Below, piece by piece: positions 39,821 through 50,405 of a DNA stretch of 64,000 nt (position 1 is the stretch's first letter; each line of letters opens with the position of its first letter). The DNA lies in contig JAFFSR010000301.1 in assembly GCA_017163975.1 (NCBI GenBank), forward strand, positions 1,240,001-1,304,000, given 5' to 3'. Source of the DNA: Anastatus disparis. Taxonomy: Eukaryota > Arthropoda > Insecta > Hymenoptera > Eupelmidae. A model generated the notes under the pieces. That model saw nothing but the letters and a program-made list of their open reading frames with translations, was not told the DNA's origin and ran no database searches. A program made the translations under genes and the position numbers.

Positions 39821-42800
39821 TTAGTCGATTTTAGATTTCTTTGTGCAAGGTTGATCGTCCTCAAGCTCTTCGATTACTTGAATGCGCTCCTCATTGTGGT
39901 CCATTGGTTGATATAGCCCATTCCCCACTTCGATGTCTGCCCTTTCCATTGCTACTCGTAATATATCCTTTTTTTCTCCTTCCTGGGAACTTGCTCCCTC
40001 CATTGATGGATGCCAGTCATTCATGAACTCCTCTAACACATCATACTCAATGATAATTTGCTCGCCTTCATAAAGTGACATCCCCACTCGCTCTGCACTA
40101 TTTTCATTGGTGGCTTCATCCCTTCTCTCTCTTTCATTCTCTGTAGCATCCATCTCCACTCGTGTATCTCCCCTCCTCATTTTTACCTCCCACTCTTTTT
40201 CTTTTTTTTCAGCAGCCATTTTTCTTGCATGTTCCCTCTCTACTTCAAGTGCAGCTTGCGCCATCTGTATTTCTTCAATTTTATAATGTCCCCAAGGTAA
40301 AGTATCTGTACTATCAGGCAATAAAAATCTCTTATCATCGTGAGGACTTAGAGCAATTTTTCTCTGTTTTTCAGTATGCACAGTATGCAATTTTGAACGG
40401 ATATTGCACTGTTCACGGTATATAATAGTAAGATCCTGAAGACAGCTTCGGTAATCCTCAAAAGTAATTGATTTTTTAACAACACTGGACTTTATACCTT
40501 TGGCTTTCTTTATAACTTCTCCTCCATCGATTGAAATACTATACATTTTGCTTCGTAATCCTATAAATTCTGTCATTATCTTACCATTACATTCGTCTTT
40601 CATCAAACCCGGAACTTTCTTATTAACTCGAGGAATTTCGAACGGATTATTTTCTTCATAATCGGAAGTATCAAATTTATGTATGTCCTCTTTCATTATT
40701 TTGTACATGTCAACGTCCTCAACTTCGTATATGAGACTATCAGTATCAGTATACAAAAGTTTGCATTTGTCTCCAACTCGCTCTTTCATATACGAATAAT
40801 GAAAATCATAAACTAATGTTTTTGATAATTCTAAAATGCAAAATCCAACATAAATTGGTTTCTTGATTGTGATGCTCGTTCTCTTCATTTGAATGGCAAC
40901 TAAATTCTCATCAAAAATAGCACAGCTGTGAAAATTTGGTAGAGCTATGCGTGCTTCTGCTCCATATCTACCAGTAAATTTATTTACCAATCGGACATCA
41001 ACTCGAGATCGCTCTCGCTCAATGCACTTTCCATAGACAGCATTGATTAACAATTTATAAAAAAGTTTTTCAAATTCGTTCTTAGCCTGCATTCTTTTTT
41101 GAGTATTCAATTCCACATAAGGTTTAAGCCATGCCTTTTGCTCAAAACTTAAAATTCTATGCACTTTTTTCAGTCGAAGTCCATTTTCCAACACTTGTCT
41201 GAGTGTTCGATAGTAAATAACATATCTCTCCTTGTTCTTTAAAGTAGTGAGAAGTTTCTTTTGTTTCGAGCCATGTGGCGCACTATGCTCTGCGCAAAAT
41301 GGAAAATCTCGATGTGCATCGTGTATTTCCTCAGGATACTCCAAATCTACTTCAGCAATATATCCAATAACTGAATCTGGCGGTGCGTTGTAAAAGTTTG
41401 AATTCGTCTCATATTCTACCCATTTGAATTTTCCGACTGGCAAATATTGAACCATTGCCCATCCATAAAGATTATTAATATCAAAGTACATAAGTGTTTT
41501 CATTTTCTGTTTTTCATCATACGGAGAGCCCATATATGGATTGTTCGCCTTGGCATAGCGATTACAGCATTGACTTATTCCTCCCCGAATACCTGCTTCA
41601 ATGAACATCAACATATCTATATCTGTAAGAAGCTCCAGTTCTACCTTCGTCATTTTTAGCGCTGCTGAAAATGTCAAGCCTGGAGACGTATAAAAGTGAG
41701 CTGGACATAAACCGTAAGCTTTGAGAGATGTTTCTCGAAAACTTTCAAATACATCCGCCAATAGTAAAACATCTGTTTTTAAGTATAAATCCGAATACTC
41801 GCCTAATGTCCTTATATTGAACTTACTCCAGACTTGAATAGCATGCTTATAGTCTTCATCAGCAATATGAGAATCGGTGAGTTGGTTATAAAACTGATTT
41901 TTCTCTGGCAATTTCGTAACTAATAATTTATCCAATCCATCTACAAAATCATATGGAAATATACCTTTACGTTTGAGAAAATCAATTTTCTCATCTGTAA
42001 AACCATCAGTTCGAAACTCTTTTATCAATATCGGCACATTTTCCAAGTATGATGCAAGTTTTTCTAATGACGAAGAAAGAAAACGCCAAGAATCTATGAA
42101 TCTAAAACTTAGGTCACTGCCATCTATGTATTTTGTAAAAGAAATATATTTTTCCTTATTATGTGGCAATAGCGTAACTCGTCCTCCCATCAATGAAGAT
42201 GTGGCTATCTCTTTCAAAATGAAGTGTGTATCGTAATTGAGGTTATGAAAAACCACAGGAATAAATTTTGAATACTTGTAATTCAAATTACATGAATTAT
42301 GTGCTGCACCTCTGAAACTAATGTAAAAAAAAAATAGATATTTTAAAAAAATTTGCATGATAAAGTAGATTTTTTTTTCATTGAAATATAACTATAATTA
42401 ATATCTTACCGTCCTGTGAGATGACAGTGATCTCGTACTGCGAGTTCTTCATCACGGATTAGTTTTCGGCATATGTGACAAATGGTTGACCTTTGGAAAG
42501 ATAATTCTTCTAAATCCGTAAGTTTTAATGGTTTCGGATTCTTGTAGAGTTTATCAATTTCCTCACTGATTGATTTTAATTCTTGAACAAACCATTGTGC
42601 AGGAGTCTGTCCATCTTCGATATTTTTTCTATATGACTTATAAAAAGATAAGCTGTCATCAAAGCTACATTTTATATAATATCCTATGCTGTATGCTTCA
42701 TGAAGTTGGAAGGCAATCTCATTCATTGTAGGCTTCAGTAAACATTCAAAATCAGCATAAACAATAAAAGGAACTTTTTCGCTTTTATAATAATCTTCAA

Positions 42801-44085
42801 ATTTCAGAATGTTGTTCTGCGAGTCAGGTAGATTAATTCGACAATAATTCAAATTCTTACAATCATTTTCATGAACTTGCAATCTTTCTTCATTATAAAA
42901 GACTTGTAAACATCTTTCACAATGGAATGATTTTACATGTGTCTTAGATAGTTGAGATTTCAGAAGACGAGACATATTTTTTATCCAAACGTAGTGGTAT
43001 TTGGGTAAACTAATATCATCAGAATGATTATCTTTTTCATACTCATCGATGTAAAAGTCTTGGATGATGAGTAGATTGACATGCTTTTCCTTTTTATCCG
43101 ATGTAATGTGGCAAGGTGATACTTCAAACTTTCGTCCAAACTTCTTCAACATGTACACATTTACTGAAATATTATTCAGTTCTTCAAATTTTGGAACATT
43201 TTTAAGTGTCACTGGAAATTCTATGTTATTAAATTTCAACTTGTTCTCATGCATGCTATATTGATTAACTTTATTAGTATTAGTTTCACTTGGATATATT
43301 GCTGAGAGGATAGCATAATTGAAACATTGATTGTCATTGTTACGAACATTGACACATGCTTTTTTCTTTTGTATAAAAGGTGGTAGAGGAATGTACGAAC
43401 TGCCCTTGATCGGAGAATATTTTTTCATATTTATACTCAGACTTATAATGCTTTTTAGAGCCCAGCCAGAATCTTTTTCCTGAAATTCTTCTATTTGTGT
43501 CAAAATAGAATCTTTGATATTTATTTTGAACCATTCTTCTAGATTCGTTGACATGAAAATTGAAGTACTTGTGGTTGTAAAATATTTAATATCTGTCAAT
43601 TCTTCACTACTTTTCTGTATAGAAAATTCTGCGGTGAAATCTGAATTCACTTTCAGAGCATTATATTCTTCTAAGCATGACTGTACATGTACTTTAAAGA
43701 GTTCTTGGGCGTCGTTTAAAAAACTTAAAATATCCACATGATTTATATTTACCACTACGCCAGTTCTAATTCTGTTTTCGAAAGCTGACTGCACATCTCG
43801 CCATTCAACAGAAGCTTCTATTTCTTCAGATTGCAGATCACCTCCTCGTTGAAGATGATGTTCAAATTGAACTTGAATACCCGAAAGATGTAACACACAA
43901 GTTTGACATCTCTGCTTTTCTCCTCTTGTAACATCAGAATTGACAATTTTTTCATTTAATTTCTCTAAACTACCATTGCACATATCTATCCAATAATGGA
44001 GATCGGTATTGTTCAGTTCATTTACATTTTGTAAAGCATCACGGAGTAGTTGCACAAGACGTTCAAAGAAATTAATTAAAGACAT
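39821..44085 (-). CDS. Protein-primed family B DNA polymerase, one intron
   Basis: Two exons, 44085-42410 and 42317-39821, joined across a 92-bp intron (42318-42409) with GTAAG donor and TTAG acceptor. The junction falls inside a conserved CHLTGR/FRGAAHN block and keeps frame, giving about 1390 residues. Exonuclease motifs: YADFECL, VFHNLNYDTHF and LKTDVLLLADVFE. Polymerase motifs: YFDINNLYGWAM, KLLINAVYGKC and YTDTDSL. A CxxC finger pair (about residue 330 and 540) is also seen. The last 130 residues are a charged extension ending KKSKID, a possible nuclear signal. Replicates the element by protein priming in the family model. No stops. Confidence 0.9.
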
Positions 44086-44587
44086 TTTTTTTCTTTTTAT
44101 TTAAAATAACCTTTCACAAACACAAACTTTCACGATTGGTAAAGTTTAGTCCCGATGACTATATACACTCACGACTCCTCTGACGAAGTATGCTCATCAA
44201 GAAACCTTCAGTCCTTTCTAAAGGTAAGTTAACAAAAGGAGAGATAGAAAATTCAATTAATTAACCAATAGTAAAACGGAGTGCAAGTTTTTCAGAAAAA
44301 GAGAGGTTTTCACGGGTAGGGATGAATTTTTTACCTTTTTTAACCTATCAGAATCATTTCTTAGTTTTAACCAATGAGGATTGAGCGATTTTCCATCGTC
44401 CAATCTTAAAAAAGTTAGAGGGGGAGTGACTATCATCTTTTAGTTTAACCAGTGAATACTGAGCTATTTTCCATCGTCCAATCTTAAAAAAGTAAGAGGG
44501 GAATTGCTTGACATAAACTTACGATTTGAAAATTTTCTATTCTCATTTCCCGATATTAATTCATACTGAAACATCCAACGCTACGAG
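44086..44587. promoter_or_regulatory. Divergent promoter region with repeated motif
   Basis: Lies between the polymerase start and the spliced gene at 44588. Two direct copies (about 44372-44432 and 44447-44512) share GAGC-ATTTTCCATCGTCCAATCTTAAAAAAG preceded by a TAGTTT-AACCA-TGA block. This is a plausible shared control region, but no promoter element was proven. Confidence 0.5.
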
Positions 44588-45440
44588 ATGGCTAGAACTC
44601 GTGATTACGATATGCTGTTCAAAAATTATATCATGCAGTCTGCGGAAGAAGAAAGCATTTATATATGTGATATTCAAGGATTTCAAAGAATATCAGAGGA
44701 TTCTTTTATTTTCAAAGAAGTTAGTTTCCTCAATTTTAGAAAAACAGCTTTACCTACAGTCTATGTTTTCAAATCTCCAATTACATGGGAGGAACTAAAT
44801 ACAGAAGAAAAATGCATGGCTCAGTGGGTGGAAAGGTTCCATCACGGTATAGCATGGGATTCCGGAGATATTCCATATCATCGTCTACAACGTGTTTTCC
44901 AAATCTGCTCGCAAGGAATCAAAAAATTATTTGTCAAAGGAGAGCAGAAAGTGCAATGGTTGAAAAATCTTTTACCAAGTGTGTAAGTAAAAATATATTT
45001 AAATTTTTTATATTAAAAATAATCATTTTCTTAATACTTTTCATACTTTTTTATACTTTTTTATACTTTTTTATACTTTTTTTATACTTTTTCATACTTT
45101 TTTTATACTTTTTTATACTTTTCTTATACTTTTTAATACTTTTTTCATACTTTTTATTACTTTTTTTCATACTTTTTAATACTTTTCTTATACTTTTATA
45201 TTATAGTTTAATTATTCTGTTTATTTTATTTGCAGGTCAATTTCAAATGTTGAAGATTTCGGCTGTCCAGCATTAGAAGAAATAATAGGTGATAAGCACC
45301 ACTTCTGCTTGAACCACGTTTTCTGTATAAGAAGAAAAAGACCCGTGTGTGCAGTCAATAATACGATTGCTATACGAGCATGGCTACGAAATTACTTAAA
45401 TATTAATGATAAAGATGAGGTTGATAATTATTTTAAATAA
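44588..45440 (+). CDS. Nuclease-fold-like Polinton protein, P2 copy B, one intron
   Basis: Exon 1 is 44588-44982 and exon 2 is 45236-45440, with a GTAAGT donor and TTTGCAG acceptor. The frame is kept and gives 199 residues. Shares with copy A and the P1 copy: YICDIQGFQ then FKEVSFL, FKSPITWEEL, HHGIAWDSGDIPYHRL, KLFVKGEQKVQWL, then in exon 2 FGCPALEE, C-x-N-H and a final Cys/Asn cluster with a W-L-R-N-Y end. Longer by an N-terminal extension. The 253-bp intron is largely an ATACTTTTTT-type minisatellite. The protein is less similar to copy A than expected for a recent duplicate, so the pair is old. Confidence 0.7.
45040..45200 (+). repeat. Intronic minisatellite, (ATACTTTTTT)n-like
   Basis: About 14 consecutive units of 10-13 bases of the type TTATACTTTTT or TCATACTTTTT with variable T-run length. 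It lies wholly within the intron of the 44588 gene and provides a long polypyrimidine tract before the acceptor. Confidence 0.85.
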
Positions 45441-45917
45441 AACAAAAAAATGAAATGTACATGTTTATATTTTGCAAATGAATAAAATTTTTAAAATTTT
45501 TCTATTATTATCTTATTAAAATACTATAATGATTGTATTTCTAAAATGAAAAAATAATTGTATTTCTAAAATGAAAAAAATAATTGTATTTCTAAAATGA
45601 AAAAAATAATTATATGTGATTTTAAAAAAATAAAAATATTATCAATTATTATTTTAATTTAATTTAATATTTCCAAAACCAACTACTATTTTTAATTATA
45701 ATAATTTATTTAAGTGAAAAAAAATTTTTTTTTATAAAATAGATTATATTACATATATATAGGAAGGCTCATGAAATAAGCGAGATTAAGATTTTATGAA
45801 CTATTATTATTTTTTTTTTTTTTTATTGAATTAAAATTTTTATTACATATTTTTCCGCCAGTTACAAAAATTCTTTTTTATATTTACATAAAAAATACAT
45901 ATACATAAATTTATTTT
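45441..45917. other. AT-rich intergenic region with short repeat
   Basis: A unit of about 30 bp (AATTGTATTTCTAAAATGAAAAAA) is repeated roughly three times at 45528-45612. This is the convergent 3' region of two genes. Confidence 0.5.
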
Positions 45918-47033
45918 TCAATCAAGATATGTGATGTCTTCTGTTATCATGAGTTCACTGCATGACGAAACTGTTCCCTCATCCTCCTGCGTTGATTTAG
46001 GGAATCTGGCATTCTCATTCTCCTGGTTAGACTTAGGAAGCCTTGTATTCATCACAATCTTTTTCCCTGAATGTTTAAGCTGCAAGATTTGTCTTGCAGG
46101 AGGAGGTCTATTCTCCTGGATAGTAGCGCTGCCATTCTTTTCTGAAAAAAGGAAAAAAAAATTAATTATTTATTTAGATAAAATTATTATTTTCAAAAAA
46201 AATTAATATTTTAAACTTTTTTCTTTTTTTATTTTTTTTCAATGAAATATTTTTTGTTTTTTTTCAACTTACTTGTACCCGAGGGTCCTGGTTGCGGAGA
46301 CTTCTCCCGAAGTTGTGATCCTGAAACAGAAAAAATAAATATTTTAATTTTTTTTCTTTTTATATTTTAATGAAATATTTTTTGTTTTTTTTAACTTACT
46401 TGTCCCCGAGGGCCCTGGTTGCGGTGACTTCTCCCGAAGTTGTGATCCTGAAACAGAAAAAATAAATATTTTAATCTTTTTTCTTTTTATATTTTAATGA
46501 AATATTTTTTTTCGTTTTTTTTTAACTTACTTGTACCCGAGGGCCCTGGTTGCGGCGAGCTCTCTCGAAGAGGAGTTCTTACATCCTCGTTGTTGACTCT
46601 GGGAACTTTCTTGGGCGTTGCTCTGCATGAAGAGCAACTCGATGACGTTCCACTGGTACTCAAACTTGAACTCGAACTCGAGCTCGATGATCTTTTTCTC
46701 GAGCGCTTCGGGCTTGCCCTCGGTGTTTCCATATTTTCGAAGCCTTGATATAATTGCTGCATTGAAGCAGACTGCGGCATCGGTGGCACTAAAAAAAAAA
46801 GAAAACAAAAATAATTAATTATTGAAATAATATATAAAAAACTATTAATTATGAAAAAAGAAAAAAATTATCAAATATTACTCACACGATGTTATTGCAT
46901 CCATCGCCCATGTGACGTGATCAAGCATCAACAAGATCAACGAGCCGTTCCTCATTAACCATTGGATTCTATTCCTCATTATTTTGAGGCTCGCACTAGT
47001 TTTGTTTTCTTGGTTTTTTTTTCCGTTTGCCAT
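45918..47033 (-). CDS. Unrecognised five-exon gene with a triplicated exon segment
   Basis: Proposed exons: 47033-46886, 46788-46531, 46447-46400, 46320-46273 and 46141-45918. All introns have GT-AG ends and every junction is in the same phase; the total of 726 nt is a multiple of three, giving 241 residues. Exon 1 encodes a basic start (MANGKKNQENK) and a hydrophobic LILLMLDHVTWAM segment. Exon 2 is Ser/Arg-rich (SPKRSRKRS followed by a Ser run) and ends with a segment like PQPGPSGT. Exons 3 and 4 are 48-bp near-duplicates encoding RSQLREKSPQPGPSGT. Exon 5 is Lys/Gln/Glu-rich. Flanking introns are duplicated too. No family recognised; nuclear or phosphoprotein character is a guess. Confidence 0.6.
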
Positions 47034-47590
47034 TTTATATTTTTTTTAAATACGATTTAAATCGAAACTTAAATTTTTCAATCTTGCTTTAGGAAGCTTG
47101 AGAGACTGAATACTGAACATTGCATGCAGCACAGTATTTATACAAAAAAATTTTACAAAAATTACCTACCTGCGGAAAAAATTTTTTGACAATCCTCCAA
47201 GTATTTTCCACGCCCTCTTTTCTATCTAAAAAGAATGCATTCGCAAAGGGCTTCGTTTTCAAAATTAAATGACCGATATATCGTTTTAGGAAAAGAGTAA
47301 AAGACCTTTTTTCTTAAAAAAAAAAAAAAAAGATAAAATAAGATAAGTGGTGACTTTCAAAAATATAAACCTGTCAAGAAAACCTTTTCTGAAAAGAAAA
47401 AAATTCACCAATAACCTTATTTTAACTTAATACATGGATATAGAATGGGCACAATAAAAGTTTCAATTTTGAAAGAAAAAAGATTGTAAGATTATAAACA
47501 TGAAAACAAAAAAAAGTTTCTTTTCTCAGTAAAAGAAAACATATTTTTACGAAAAAGAAAAAAAGGTCTCTTTCCAACAAAATGAAAACA
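47034..47590. other. Upstream region of the five-exon gene; AT-rich
   Basis: Likely promoter and leader of the minus-strand gene at the left. No TATA box was assigned with confidence. It has A-rich and G/A-rich blocks and no ORF that I would support. Confidence 0.4.
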
Positions 47591-48310
47591 AGTGACTTTA
47601 AATAGTAAAGTAATGTGAAAGTGACCAAAGGGAAAATATCTATCGATCAGAAGCATGTGGGTTAAAGAAACTGTCATAAAGATGAAAAAGAAAAAAACAT
47701 GCAGTGGTAAAACAATGACGAGACCGAGGGTTTTCTGTGTATACCTGCACTCAAAGACATTAGGCGCCACATGTATCCTTCAGCGTTGCGTAAAGCGCCG
47801 ATTGCATTAAGATTATCAGAACAAGCAGAAAGTAACTTTGAATAGTAAAGTAATGTGAAAGTGACCAAAGGGAAAATATCTATCGATCAGAAGCATGTGG
47901 GTTAAAGAAACTGTCATAGAGATGAAAAAGAAAAAACATGCAGTGGTAAACAATGACGAGACCGAGGGTTTTTTGTGTATACCTGCACTCAAAGACATTA
48001 GGCGCCGCATGTATCCTTCAGCATTGCGTAAAGCGCCGATTGCATTAAGATTATCGGAACAAGCAGAAAGTGACTTTGAATAGTAAAGTAATGTGAAAGT
48101 GACCAAAGGGAAAATATCTATCGATCAGAAGCATGTGGGTTAAAGAAACTGTCATAGAGATGAAAAAAAAAACATGCAGTGGTAAAACAATGACGAGACC
48201 GAGGGTTTCCTGTGTATACCTGCACCCAAAGACATTAGGCGCCGCATGTATCTTTCAGCATTGCGTAAAGCGCCGATTGCATTAAGATTATCGGAGCAAT
48301 CAGAGTCCGT
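47591..48310. repeat. Three tandem copies of an about 240-bp unit in P2
   Basis: Units start at 47591, 47831 and 48069. Each carries AGTAAAGTAATGTGAAAGTG, ATCTATCGATCAGAAGCATG, AATGACGAGACCGAGGGTTT and AAGCGCCGATTGCATTAAG in the same order. A further degraded copy of the first half lies at about 48836-48935. Minus-strand ORFs here are by-products of the repetition. Confidence 0.9.
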
Positions 48311-48540
48311 TTTTGGCACACTGACTGTACCGACTAAGTGGCGCTGCGGGGAAGCGAAAGAGAAAGGGTCACTAGCAAACGTAAAATTTTTCTGTGGATG
48401 GAGAGTCTTTGCATTAAGATTATCGGAGTAATCAGAGTCCATTTTCAGCACACTGATTGCGCCGACTAAGTGGCGCTGCGGGAAAGCGAAAGGGTCACTA
48501 GCAAACATAAAGTTTTTTCGGCGGATGGAGAGTCTTTTTT
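48277..48540. repeat. Tandem pair of an about 130-bp unit
   Basis: Two copies starting GCATTAAGATTATCGGAG (about 48282 and 48411), each continuing with CGACTAAGTGGCGCTGCGGG and GGATGGAGAGTCTTT. The start of the unit overlaps the end of the 240-bp unit, so the two arrays evolved from each other. Confidence 0.85.
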
Positions 48541-49004
48541 TGTAGCGCTGCCCACTATGCATTTTCTTGAACGTTGCACAAAAATTAACCTGCTTTTAGG
48601 AGAAAAGGAAAAGAATGTCCTTTCTCTTAATGCAGTACACTGTGTGTTGTTTTTTTGAGTCGCAGGTGCATGAAAATAATGAATCATGCAACCTTTAAGA
48701 TATAATACTGTCTTTATCTTTTTGAAAGAAAATCTTTTTTGAGAAAAAAATTTATTATAAGGGTCAGCTATCTTTTTTCATCTTGTTTAAAAAAAAGGAA
48801 AACTCTTATTTGTAAAAGATAAGGAAAAATATTCCTTGACCAAAGGAAAAATATCTATCGATCAAAAGAAGGTGGCTTAAAGAAAAAAAAGTCATAGAGA
48901 TGAAAAAAAGGAAAACATGCAATCGTAAACATTAATCTTTCAAAAGAAAAAAACATCTTGGGACTCCCTACGGTATGGGGCCACCTACAAATCAAACAAA
49001 AAAA
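48541..49004. other. P2 right arm without genes
   Basis: Unique and degraded repeat sequence. Contains the partial 240-bp unit at 48836-48935. No ORF supported. Confidence 0.5.
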
Positions 49005-49372
49005 GGTAACTCTTATGGGTTTATACACATATTGGATTCTAAATCACATGGAGTAGGGAAGGGTGGGCGTGAACAAAATACTGAAATTCAAAAAATCACA
49101 CGGAGAAGGGAATACTCTTATGTGCTTATACACACATCGGATTCTCGATCACATGGAGTAGGGAAGGGTGGGCGTAAATAAAAACCAAAATTCAAAAAAA
49201 AACACTCGAAGAAGGGGATACTCTTATGGGCTTATACACACATTACATTCTCGATCACATGGAGTAGGGAAGGGTGGGCGTAAATAAAAACCAAAATTCA
49301 AAAAATCACTCGAAGAAGGGGATACTCTTATGGGCTTATACACACATTACATTCTAGATCACTTTGAGGAGA
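49005..49372. repeat. Subterminal tandem repeat array of P2 (about 104-bp units)
   Basis: Three full units starting about 49009, 49112 and 49219 and a partial one at 49322. Each has ACTCTTATGGGCTTATACACAC, CGATCACATGGAGTAGGGAA and a conserved GAAGGGTGGGCGT. The fourth unit runs into the terminal repeat. This resembles subterminal repeat arrangements that bind terminal proteins, but that link is speculative. Confidence 0.85.
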
Positions 49373-49424
49373 GAGGGGGTGATCCAGAAGGAACCTGAGC
49401 CAGTATGCCTATAGCTTATCTACT
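49352..49424 (-). repeat. Right terminal inverted repeat of P2
   Basis: Inverse of the left terminal repeat. It is preceded by a tandem array whose last partial unit runs into the repeat (ACATTACATTCTAGATCACTT). Followed by GCCGCT at 49425-49430. Confidence 0.9.
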
Positions 49425-49511
49425 GCCGCTAAACTATTATCACCATTATAAGTATCTCAAAATGCTATATTAATAATTTGAAAAAATTTAATTTTTTTGG
49501 ACGCACATTAA

Positions 49512-49735
49512 GTTTTTAACACTCCGTGCGCGCAGCTCGATTTCGCACACGATTCACAAATTGACACGTGCGAAAATTGAGCTTCTTACTCATTGTGTCA
49601 AAAAATACATTTCGATACTTGTGCGAGAAAGTAATTTCTTTCTCGTGTGACCTTTTCACCCTCGCTTCGCTCGGGCGCAAACCGCCACAAGGGGAAAAAA
49701 TCACTTTCACGCACTAGTACCAAAATATACTTTTT
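49512..49735 (+). repeat. About 220-bp dispersed repeat, copy 1
   Basis: TTAACACTCCGTGCGCG at the start and CACGCACTAGTACCAAAATA at the end. The copy at 50188-50405 is in the same orientation. Contains CCCTCGCTTCGCTCGGGCGC. Probably a MITE or solo fragment. Confidence 0.7.
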
Positions 49736-49847
49736 ACTAATTTTTAATTATAAACAATACCTTTGTGGTAAAATAAGTAGCAACCTTTTTTGTAGCTCGT
49801 TTCGATTTATATTTATAGGTACGCTGTGTCAAAGATGTGCCTTCATC

Positions 49848-49849
49848 TA

Positions 49850-49909
<60 letters not shown>
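49848..49909. repeat. AT microsatellite
   Basis: Uninterrupted (AT)n of about 60 bp. Confidence 0.9.
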
Positions 49910-49912
<3 letters not shown>

Positions 49913-50187
49913 GTGTCCCTTATTTCCCAAAGTTGAAAAAACCTTGCTCTCAACCCTTAAATCATTAATGTGGCACTAAAAACTGAGAAATATATTGATA
50001 TATCGCTCTTGAATAGAGTGTAACCACCCGCGCCTGTCAAAAAACCATTTTTGACTTTCTTTTTCTACTTTTCAATGTTATCATTTATTTGGCAGCCCTA
50101 ACATTTTTTAATCTTTATCGAACTGTTTAAATAATTGACTATGCATATATATAAGCTATTAATACTCTATTCAGATGCAAAAAAATT

Positions 50188-50405
50188 TTTTTAACACTCC
50201 GTGCGCGAAGTTCCATTTCGCACACGATTCACAAAAAACACATGCGAAAATTGAGCTTTCTACATGTCGTATCAAAAAATACAGTTCAATACTTGTGCGA
50301 AAAAGCGATTTCTTCCTCGTGTGACGTTTAACCCTCGCTTCGCTCGGGCGCAAACCGCCATACGAGGAAAAATCACTTTCACGCACTAGTATCGAAATAT
50401 ACTAT
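50188..50405 (+). repeat. About 220-bp dispersed repeat, copy 2
   Basis: Diverged direct copy of 49512-49735 with the same start and end words and the same CTTCGCTCGGGCGCAAACCG core. Confidence 0.7.

Larger units (their letters stand above)
31962..49424. mobile_element. Complete Polinton/Maverick (adintovirus-like) element P2, 17,463 bp
   Basis: Both ends carry 73-bp inverted repeats beginning AGTAGATAAGCTATAGGC, with two mismatches, bounded by a perfect 6-bp duplication GCCGCT (31956-31961 and 49425-49430). AG...CT ends, 6-bp duplications and a size of 15-20 kb are family hallmarks. It encodes the diagnostic set: retroviral-type integrase, protein-primed family B polymerase, A32-like ATPase, adenain-like protease, major and minor capsid proteins. 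Except for the integrase frameshift, all these genes read through. An active or recently active element or an endogenised virus are both possible. Confidence 0.95.

Noticed and set aside
44785..45276. ORF of 163 codons across the intron
   Set aside because: Other frame of exon 1 followed by the minisatellite intron.
47422..48687. Several overlapping minus-strand ORFs of 60-136 codons
   Set aside because: They recur because the DNA is a tandem repeat array; no conserved domain, and frames change between units.
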